Source: Janthinobacterium sp. TND4EL3
Lineage (GTDB): Bacteria > Pseudomonadota > Gammaproteobacteria > Burkholderiales > Burkholderiaceae_D
DNA length: 38,529 nucleotides
NCBI RefSeq assembly: GCF_900156175.1
Contig: NZ_FTMV01000029.1
Coordinates: forward strand, 1-38,529
Direction: 5' to 3'
Shown: positions 32,188 through 38,529 of the stretch, one piece after another
Layout: the number at the start of each line of letters is the position of its first letter
Position numbering within the stretch: the stretch's first letter is position 1
Notes under the pieces: generated by a model
What the model saw: only the letters and a program-made list of their open reading frames with translations
Told to the model about the DNA's origin: nothing
The model's database searches: none
Made by a program: the position numbers and the translations under genes

Positions 32188-34743
32188 CTATAAGAGGCCA
32201 TGTATAGTGAGACCTGCTGTAAAGTAAGGGCTGGAGAACATTCCAACTTCCGGTGCCCCTGATACCCGCCTGAGTGCTTCGGCCTGAAGCGATTCAGGAA
32301 GGTTATTTTTTAGGATGCTGACCACAGATGTAAGCGTACTCGTACGCACCTTGGCAATCGCCCTTGCTACCGCAGTGGAAGGTTCAAGTCCAAGCTTGAT
32401 CCCTTCGCCTACCAAGTGCGTAAGTGTGAAACAGGCCGTATCAGATACCTTCCACATTCCAGCCAGCGCGATAGCTTTTCGATTGAGTAAGAAGAGGTTC
32501 GGTAATGCGACAGAGTCACTGGTGCGAAACCGTTTTTGGAAATTACGCGTTGATCTTGTTCCGGAGAAGCACGTGTTTACCAATGCTAGACGCAGTTGAA
32601 GATTTGGTGCGGCAACCTGCATAGCCACGACGCTAATGGGATGCGGGTTTTCTTTGCTACCCAAATGGGCAAAATAAGCGTCTGAAAAAAACTTCAGTGA
32701 ATTCCCGTGTGTGGAGACGATCAATGCATCGTACTTCCCCACAAGATCTTCTAAATCAGAATGCGCATCCCCTTGAATTAACGCAGCCGGTGCGAGTCCC
32801 GCAGCTTGGGTAAAAGCCATGGATTCATACGGAGCAAGCAATAGATCCGCCTTACGGTCAACGATAGCTGCTGTGGTTAAGAGGGAGCCTCCGACTTCTA
32901 TGCGTTCGATGATAGCGGGAACCATCCTGACCTCAAACTCTCCCTCCATCATCCGAGCGCAGAGCACTGGATTGCGCAGTGCGAACTCTGTCAGAGGAAC
33001 ATCATTGAAACAGTCCTCAATAAATCGAATAGACTTACATCCTGCACCTGCGATATCTGAGAAAACAGTATCTATCGAAGGTGCCAGCGAGCTGATCATT
33101 TTGCTAAGCGCTTTGATAAATCCGTTCCTGTTCAAGAGTTGCTGAGCATAATCGAGCTGAGCCACTTGCCACTCCGACAATGGCGCTAGTGGAATAGATA
33201 TTCGTTTGTACTGATCTCCAATAAAGTACCAAAGCATTGCCATGTCACCAGCATAAGTCATTACCATAAGACAATGACCAGCTTTTAGGCGGGAAAGACA
33301 GAGCGTGAATTGATGTTGGGCAGTAGCACGATCGAGGGGGCGCTCCGCATTCTGAGAACATATGATTGCAGCGATATTTGAAAGGTCGTCCCATGCGTTC
33401 GCTGGATTGAAGATATTCCAAGCATCATCCCCTTTTTCCGTGAACCCATAGAGATGGGGGGCACCGATATGTCGAATAGCTTGCAGTGTATGATTTAATT
33501 GCTGAACGTTTTCGTCCGACGCTGACCGTGAGGTGCCGACGTCGCTAGCCCATCTCAAGATAGTAAGCCAGTCGCCCATCGCATTGCCTCTAGTAGCAAT
33601 GATAGGAAGTAGCGCATCTGCAGCATCTCCACTAGAAGGTAATGCGCACAGCAGTCCTTCAAACCGGGTGATATAGCGCTCTCGGATACCGCGTCGGTGA
33701 TGCAGTCTTAAAACATCGGAAAGAATTTGATCCAACTGATGTGAAGCATCTTTAAGCCTCTTAACAAGAAGTGGCGCATTTTTTTGTTCTACCGCCAGCT
33801 TTGCGCCACTTAGCGAAATTTCTAGAAACCCTTCTAAGTTCTGCCCATCTTCTGCAAATGCGGCTTCGGCCATGGTAAGTACATCCTGGGCTTCGACGAG
33901 CCGACCACAGCGTCTCAGGCATGTAGACAGGTTGCCTCGCAACGTGATCGCCCCATGATCCGTGCAATTAGTATATGCAAGGGCCTGTTCAAAATAGCCA
34001 ATTGCCTTTTCTTCTTCATCAATATTCATGTAAGCCACCCCCAAATTACAAAGCAACATAGCGGGGATTTTTTCGCCAAGTGCTTGATAGGCAGTTATTG
34101 CCATCTCGCCCGTGGTCACGCCGAAGCGGTAATCATTTTCTTCGCACGCGACGCTCATTAGGAGCGTGTAGCACCGTGCTTTCAGCGCTAATGAGTCCAA
34201 TGAATTGGCAATTTCTTCGGCATCGCCCAAACAGCGATATGCAGCCTGAAAAGCACCATGACTTGAGTAGAGGCTGGCAGCCTGGCAATAAAGATGAGCA
34301 ACTCTCTCCTGTTGGCCGTAGCGTTGAATCAGGCATGCAACTTTAGCGAGAATTCGTGGACGTTGATCAACGCTAACGCCAAATGAGTCTACACTTGTCA
34401 AGATATCTTCAGCCAACTCCAATACGGTAATCTCGCAAACGTCATGGTCTATACTGGCGATACGTTCAACCAGAAGAACTGCTTGAGTGATGTCTTGACT
34501 TGAGAGGAGCGCGCGTACCTGTAGTTCCAAGTATAGAATTGTCTCTTCTGTTTGCCCGGAATTGAAGTAACTATCGACAGCAACTTCGGCAAGGCGTGCA
34601 ACTTGAACAGGTTGATCTTTACCACAGCGTATCAGAGCGTTGTAAACATTGATAATATAGATACCGTTGTTATCGAAGTAATTTTCTTCAATGAGTTTCT
34701 TAAATTCTGAGGGTTCAAGGTTTATGAGCTTATCTAGGTCCAT
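32188..34743 (-). CDS. TPR-CHAT caspase-like protease, candidate defence effector
   Basis: About 851 aa. The N-terminal 350 residues form TPR-like helical repeats (for example LLCNLGVAYMNIDEEEKAIGYFEQALAY and LRGNLSTCLRRCGRLVEAQDVL). The C-terminal 250 residues are a CHAT domain: His679 in LIVSTHGNSLKF and Cys725 in ALVNTCFSGTRST form the expected catalytic dyad. LNRKAIALAGMWKVSDTACF is the conserved block after it. CHAT proteases with TPR sensors act in bacterial cell-death and antiphage systems; the Csx29 protease of type III-E CRISPR is a relative. The start is uncertain: ATG 34743 lacks a good ribosome binding site, and a GTG at 34794 would add 17 residues. No partner gene is adjacent. 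Confidence 0.87.
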   Translation of the reverse strand: MDLDKLINLEPSEFKKLIEENYFDNNGIYIINVYNALIRCGKDQPVQVARLAEVAVDSYFNSGQTEETILYLELQVRALLSSQDITQAVLLVERIASIDHDVCEITVLELAEDILTSVDSFGVSVDQRPRILAKVACLIQRYGQQERVAHLYCQAASLYSSHGAFQAAYRCLGDAEEIANSLDSLALKARCYTLLMSVACEENDYRFGVTTGEMAITAYQALGEKIPAMLLCNLGVAYMNIDEEEKAIGYFEQALAYTNCTDHGAITLRGNLSTCLRRCGRLVEAQDVLTMAEAAFAEDGQNLEGFLEISLSGAKLAVEQKNAPLLVKRLKDASHQLDQILSDVLRLHHRRGIRERYITRFEGLLCALPSSGDAADALLPIIATRGNAMGDWLTILRWASDVGTSRSASDENVQQLNHTLQAIRHIGAPHLYGFTEKGDDAWNIFNPANAWDDLSNIAAIICSQNAERPLDRATAQHQFTLCLSRLKAGHCLMVMTYAGDMAMLWYFIGDQYKRISIPLAPLSEWQVAQLDYAQQLLNRNGFIKALSKMISSLAPSIDTVFSDIAGAGCKSIRFIEDCFNDVPLTEFALRNPVLCARMMEGEFEVRMVPAIIERIEVGGSLLTTAAIVDRKADLLLAPYESMAFTQAAGLAPAALIQGDAHSDLEDLVGKYDALIVSTHGNSLKFFSDAYFAHLGSKENPHPISVVAMQVAAPNLQLRLALVNTCFSGTRSTRNFQKRFRTSDSVALPNLFLLNRKAIALAGMWKVSDTACFTLTHLVGEGIKLGLEPSTAVARAIAKVRTSTLTSVVSILKNNLPESLQAEALRRVSGAPEVGMFSSPYFTAGLTIHGLL

Positions 34744-34909
34744 TGGGAGGCTTTCATGTGATGGTAATCTGCAAAGATTGAAAATACACTTCACTGAAAG
34801 ATTCCCATCTTGCGCTTAATTGACATATTCATCATACAAGTCCAATGTTGGGAAATGTACGCAATATTTTATATAATAATAACATATTAGAAAAAGCTTG
34901 ACTAAGAGC

Positions 34910-35240
34910 ACCCACCAAAACCGCTGAATGTATCTCCAGCAGATGAGTATGCAGGCAAGCGAGAGAAACGCCCGGTGGATATTGGCACGGCGTTCGTAGC
35001 GGATGCGTAATCGGCGGAAGTGGTGCAGCCAGTCCAGTGTGCGTTCGACCACCCAGCGCCATTTACCCAGACGTTCGCGTGACCTGATGCATTAGCGGGC
35101 TAAGCGTGGAGCGATGCCACGGCTGCGCAACCAGGCCCGATGGCACGCTAAGCATATGCCTTGTCGGCATCCTTGGCGGCCTAACGGTCGGACAGGCCTG
35201 AGTCCTTGATCTCCTGCCGGATCTTCGGAGTGGTGCGGGC
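34910..35240 (-). pseudogene. Decayed IS5-family transposase, C-terminal part
   Basis: On the minus strand the DDE-transposase C-terminus is readable: GKWRWVVERTLDWLHHFRRL, then RIRYERRANIHRAFLSLACI and LICWRYIQRFW, a hallmark of IS5-group enzymes. Upstream in the same gene, WLRSRGIAPRLAR is interrupted by a stop, and ADKAYA ends in another stop followed by a frameshift. The N-terminal part is not recognisable. The gene is therefore dead. The element's ends could not be placed. Confidence 0.8.
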
Positions 35241-35474
35241 TTGGGGATGAATGCGTGAGCTCATGGACTGAAGTTTATGCGATGTGCTGTAACCGGTGGG
35301 ACGATCTCGGTGGCAAACCGCCGATCAACTCGTCAAGCATAGCTCTGGCCCGGAACAGGGGCATGCTGCGACGAGGAATATGATCACACGAAACTAAACA
35401 GTTATACGGGGGCAAGATCAGGTGCTGGTTCAAGCAGTTACGCTGGGCGTGTTGCTGGCTAAAACAGTGTTTCC
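35241..35474. other. Unassigned segment beside the IS5 remnant
   Basis: No supported gene. The stretch contains a 71-codon minus-strand frame without family signature and is most likely further debris of the same insertion or of its target. Nothing else was recognised. Confidence 0.35.
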
Positions 35475-35891
35475 CTAGGTTTTGAGCCATCGAGATATTT
35501 CGTCCTGAGTGCCAAACTTCATTTTGATACTATTGACATCGTCTGGTTGAGTGGCAACCTGTAAAGCAGTCATACCGTGATCACGCAGCCAAGCAAAGCG
35601 ATGTCGGCCGTTATTAAACCGGACAAAGCCGTCCACGAGGCAAACTTCCGGCATCTCCACGTACTTCCCGGACATTATCCATTCTGCAAAATGGTCGTAC
35701 TTGCCTGGCATTCCGTTGTCGCCGCCAGCTCCAATGTATTCAGTTACGCTACGACGCCACTCGTGTTCTAGCTTGGTGACGGACACCCAGACAGGAATAT
35801 CTCCTGACTCCGGAAGCGCGAGTTCCCATTCAATTTTCATCCAGTTTTCGGATCCGGTTTCGCTCGTCACTTTATCATTCTGAGATAACAT
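35475..35891 (-). CDS. ParB/sulfiredoxin-fold-like small protein
   Basis: 138 aa. The motif VRFNNGRHRFAWLRDHGMTALQV is the GRHR box of ParB/Srx-type nucleotide-binding domains, here near residues 95-110. The upstream strands (VCLVDGFV) fit that fold. No DNA-binding helix-turn-helix is obvious and the protein is too short for a full ParB. ATG 35891 shares its A with the stop of the preceding gene (TGATG), and AGAGGAA lies upstream, so translation is coupled. Short proteins with this box occur in phage-like and conflict loci; the exact role is unknown. Confidence 0.68.
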   Translation of the reverse strand: MLSQNDKVTSETGSENWMKIEWELALPESGDIPVWVSVTKLEHEWRRSVTEYIGAGGDNGMPGKYDHFAEWIMSGKYVEMPEVCLVDGFVRFNNGRHRFAWLRDHGMTALQVATQPDDVNSIKMKFGTQDEISRWLKT

Positions 35892-36199
35892 CAACGTTCC
35901 TCTTTAAGCTTGGTAGTGCACTCTTTCTTGGTTTGATTGACGTGATAAATAGCCGCCTCACCTCTCTTTTGATATACACGCTCGATCATTTGACGAACAA
36001 TTTTTCTATCACGGTTACTCATGAAATCGTCGCTACCGAGGTACTGTAGTGCCGTTCCCTTCGGTATTTTCGAGTCACGCTGTAGCACAGCGGTCTCGGT
36101 CAACACGATGAAGTCCTTGCAATAAAGTGGTATTGTCTCCGCCCTCAAGATTCCAGAAGAGATAGCAATTGCTAACGTAAATACTGTCTTAGTTATCAT
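35891..36199 (-). CDS. Hypothetical exported protein coupled to the ParB-fold gene
   Basis: 102 aa, not recognised. The N-terminus is a short signal peptide (TKTVFTLAIAISSGILRAE). The mature 80 residues contain two cysteines (PLYCKDF and KKECTTK) and a basic helical middle (DRKIVRQMIERVYQKRG). The stop TGA overlaps the next ATG by one base. An exported protein in tight coupling with a cytoplasmic ParB-fold protein is an unusual pair; no function can be given from sequence. Confidence 0.6.
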   Translation of the reverse strand: MITKTVFTLAIAISSGILRAETIPLYCKDFIVLTETAVLQRDSKIPKGTALQYLGSDDFMSNRDRKIVRQMIERVYQKRGEAAIYHVNQTKKECTTKLKEER

Positions 36200-36533
36200 G
36201 ATATTTATTTTTTAATTTTTTGCAAAGTTTCCATCAGATCTGGCGGACGTTCACCACTGAACTTTTGGTGAGTTAGTATCCACTGCTGGAGCATTTTATT
36301 TCTTTCAGATTGTCACGATCAATTTTTAATCGGATGTCAACAAAAACAAGAAGCGTTTTGGGACTTGGTATTGATGTGGCGATTCAGCAAGTGGCAGTTC
36401 TCCCTCAATGACACTGCGGGTTGGCCCTTCGCTGACCAGTTTTATGCGCTGGCCGGACAGGTCCATTCCGTTTGAGGTACCGCAGTTTCTTTCCAAGAAA
36501 ATCCGGCATCCAAATCAACAATGTGACAAAACC
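36200..36533. other. Intergenic stretch with a possible 46-codon minus-strand gene
   Basis: Mostly without recognisable genes. On the minus strand a frame from ATG 36466 to TAA 36326 encodes 46 residues beginning MDLSGQRIKLVSEGPTRSV and ending KRFLFLLTSD; it looks protein-like, but it has only a weak GGA before the ATG and no known family. A second short frame lies at about 36210-36300 (MLQQWILTHQKFSGERPPDL). Both may be remnants of one broken gene. Confidence 0.3.
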
Positions 36534-38198
36534 TTACTTCTTTCCACCAAAAAACGAAATAATTGACGATAGAAAACCAGTCTCCGGAGCGGGCGTCGCG
36601 ATTGCGCGCGCATTGCGAGGTGAATTCACTGAATTTGCTTTGGACTCGGAAAATGACGGGGGGATTACCTTCGCAAATGATGGGAGCTGAGGCAGTGACC
36701 TCCGTGGGGTTTCCGTGATAACCGTCGGTACCACAACTTGAACTGCAGCAACCGTCGGTGCTGGCGGCACATTCCATTTTTCGGCCAATCGAGATGGAAC
36801 GACGAGAAGCTTTTGTGCTCTGGTCGCTGCAACGTAAAGAAGCCTGGCCTCCTCTTGATTCAGGACAGGCTTTGGAGGAACCTCCTTGCTCAAGCGAGGC
36901 TCAAAGTCGGAGAACAAGGTGACGGAATCCCATTCTCGCCCTTTCGCTTTATGACCAGTAGAGACAATCAGATCAGCCCCTTTTTCTTCAGCGGATACAG
37001 ATTTTAGGTTACGGATAAGGGTGTCCTCTCCATTGGCGAGAACAATATTGACAAAGGACTTCAGGGATTCCCCTTCTTCTGATTCAGAAAATTCAACGAC
37101 CTCAGGCCAATTCTTAAAACCAAAAAACTCTGGAGACTCGGCTGGTATGGCGCGTTTCAGCTTGCCCACATCTTCCAGCATGCGGATCAAATCCTTCACT
37201 CCCCCCACGACATGGGGTTTGCGATTTTGGCCGAGAGCATCAATGACAACAGAAACCACACCGGCGTTGGTTCGACAAAGCGTGGTCGCCGTCCTTCCTG
37301 ATGCAGCGATCCTTGTGTCACGATTGGGGTCCCCAACAACACTTCTTGTCTCCCCCAAAAGCCTTAGAATGGACGTTGCAGCCGCAGCCACAGTGCTCCC
37401 AAATCTGAACGACCTGGTAAGGAATGCCTCTGCGTCAGTTTCGACACTAGCCATTGCGTTAACTGCCCCACGCCATTCGTAGATCTGCTGATGCCGGTCA
37501 CCAACAAGCGTCAAATGGCTGTCTTGGAGTCGCAGAACACTCAGCACTGCCTCATTAGTGTCCTGGGCTTCGTCTAGTAAAAGGAAATCATAATCCAAAC
37601 GCGGCTTCGAGAGTGACCAGAGTTTTAGGTAGCCATCGTGCCCTAGTGGCGCTTCGCTTGCAGGATCCAGCATCCTATCCCAAAGATGTGCCGCGAGATC
37701 GCTCACGTATTTTTTAAACTCATCCTGATATTTGGGGTCAAGCTTCTGCAACTTGCCAGATAACGGGACGTGGCCAACGGAGAGCTCATCGTCACCGCTC
37801 TGGCAAAACCGCTGCACGGTCTGCGCAGCCAGGAAAGCGAGCGACCTAGGCTTCAGGGAGATGTTACCTGCAGCTATTTCCTCGATCGCAAGGATTCGGG
37901 TAACAAGATTGCTATGCAACGAATTGGTGAGCTTCGGCATGTTCCCTCGATACATGCTGGGCACTGCTCGAAATGCTAACGAGTGCATGGTTCTGCAATC
38001 AACAGAGCGAGGAAACTTGGTCGATGCTTCAGTAGCAATGTTCTTGTTAAAAGCCAGGTAGAGCCCATTCTTCTGCGTCGACTTCGCAAGCGCAGTCAGG
38101 GTAGAAGTCTTGCCAGTACCAGCGAACGCACTGATTTTGAGTGAGCGTGAAGTTTTGAAAAGGTCTACGGCGTGCGTTTGTTCGTCGGTCAGTATCAA
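36534..38198 (-). CDS. UvrD/Rep-like superfamily 1 DNA helicase
   Basis: 554 aa. Motif I is SAFAGTGKTSTL (residues about 23-34), motif Ia LYLAFNKNIA, motif II LLLDEAQD (about 205), motif III LTLVGDRHQQIYEWRGA, motif V VSTGHKAKGREWDSVTL and motif VI LLYVAATRAQKLLVV, so all helicase motifs are present. It is shorter than UvrD (720 aa), and resembles small UvrD-type helicases found on mobile elements. The last 60 residues are Pro/Ser-rich and end in a hydrophobic tail (GFLSSIISFFGGKK), which is not usual in the family. The start is TTG 38198, supported by GGAG six bases upstream; no in-frame ATG is nearby. It could act in DNA repair, element maintenance or defence. Confidence 0.9.
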   Translation of the reverse strand: MILTDEQTHAVDLFKTSRSLKISAFAGTGKTSTLTALAKSTQKNGLYLAFNKNIATEASTKFPRSVDCRTMHSLAFRAVPSMYRGNMPKLTNSLHSNLVTRILAIEEIAAGNISLKPRSLAFLAAQTVQRFCQSGDDELSVGHVPLSGKLQKLDPKYQDEFKKYVSDLAAHLWDRMLDPASEAPLGHDGYLKLWSLSKPRLDYDFLLLDEAQDTNEAVLSVLRLQDSHLTLVGDRHQQIYEWRGAVNAMASVETDAEAFLTRSFRFGSTVAAAATSILRLLGETRSVVGDPNRDTRIAASGRTATTLCRTNAGVVSVVIDALGQNRKPHVVGGVKDLIRMLEDVGKLKRAIPAESPEFFGFKNWPEVVEFSESEEGESLKSFVNIVLANGEDTLIRNLKSVSAEEKGADLIVSTGHKAKGREWDSVTLFSDFEPRLSKEVPPKPVLNQEEARLLYVAATRAQKLLVVPSRLAEKWNVPPAPTVAAVQVVVPTVITETPRRSLPQLPSFAKVIPPSFSESKANSVNSPRNARAIATPAPETGFLSSIISFFGGKK

Positions 38199-38429
38199 TG
38201 AAGTCTCCAGAGCATAAATTTACCAATGCTCAGCCATAAATAGTCTGGGAAGCTGTTGCACCAAATAAGCAAAGAAACGCCAAGCTTGAAAAAACTCTTC
38301 GAGAACGGCTATTTCCTTGCGAAAAAATGGGAAATTTAGCTGTGTGATTAGAAGTATACTGCCTATATGGATTCCAATAGGCAATATTATTTACGTAGTT
38401 CGAAACGCCACAAAACCGCTTCATCCATC
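38199..38429. other. Intergenic region upstream of the helicase gene
   Basis: No supported gene. A 64-codon minus-strand frame has no recognisable family. The region is AT-rich and presumably contains the helicase promoter and the outer end of the neighbouring insertion sequence, but I could not place a convincing -35/-10 pair or terminal repeat. Confidence 0.35.
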
Positions 38430-38529
38430 CTAGCTGTCAAGACCCGCTTGATTATAAACACGCTTAACGAATAATTCCGGCTTTTTCGCCTGCCATTTCT
38501 TCATCGCCTGAATCGGCGTTTCGTTATTC
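38430..38529 (-). CDS. IS481-type transposase, C-terminal end (cut by the window edge)
   Basis: The last 32 codons are visible on the minus strand: TPIQAMKKWQAKKPELF, then VKRVYNQAGLDS and a TAG stop at 38432-38430. This tail (xPELFxKRVYNQxGLD) is characteristic of IS481-family DDE transposases. The N-terminal majority lies beyond the window, so whether the element is intact is unknown. Confidence 0.78.
   Translation of the reverse strand, partial: NNETPIQAMKKWQAKKPELFVKRVYNQAGLDS

Noticed and set aside
36442..36777. 111-codon minus-strand frame over the helicase 3' end
   Set aside because: Overlaps the helicase gene, which has full motif support; the frame has a Cys/Ser-rich shadow composition.
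38230..38424. 64-codon minus-strand frame upstream of the helicase
   Set aside because: No family signature and no convincing ribosome binding site; it lies between the IS481-type end and the helicase promoter region.

Overview
This window is most of the transfer module of an F-type (MPF-F) conjugative element, followed by an accessory segment rich in insertion-sequence debris and candidate defence genes. The tra part is GC-rich with tightly overlapping genes. Gene order and protein flavour suggest an integrative element or plasmid of a high-GC proteobacterium, probably a betaproteobacterium; that placement is inference. No integrase, replication gene, partition gene, rRNA, tRNA or CRISPR array was seen.

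Left block (528-4869): a MobH/TraI_2-type relaxase-like protein, a TraD coupling ATPase and a DUF4400-type membrane protein, in the order known from SXT/R391-like elements. The relaxase-like protein keeps the family framework but has lost the His/Asp metal-binding residues.

Transfer block (5025-25151, all +): an unknown protein, a lytic transglycosylase, an OmpA-type lipoprotein, then a continuous operon of propilin (TraA), TraL, TraE, TraK, TraB, a DsbC-like isomerase, TraV, TraC, TrbI, an S26 peptidase (TrhF-like), an unknown exported protein, TraW, TraU, TrbC, TraN, another unknown exported protein, TraF, TraH and TraG. These would build the envelope-spanning secretion channel, the pilus, its disulfide-folding helpers and the mating-pair stabilisation system. 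The last third of TraG is clearly more AT-rich than the rest.

Junction (25154-27157): a small inner-membrane protein on the minus strand, tail to tail with traG, an exported unknown, and an S49 (SppA-like) membrane protease. The first two are candidates for entry exclusion.

Accessory block (27280-38529): an intact TnpB gene whose 3' end forms an omega-RNA-like terminus, followed directly by a diverged second copy of that terminus; a DUF262 + HEPN gene pair; an IS6-family remnant; a second HEPN-like gene; a convergent TPR-CHAT protease gene; a decayed IS5-type transposase; a coupled ParB-fold/exported protein pair; a UvrD-type helicase; and the cut-off end of an IS481-type transposase. Composition is lower in GC and strands alternate, typical of a cargo region assembled by repeated insertion.
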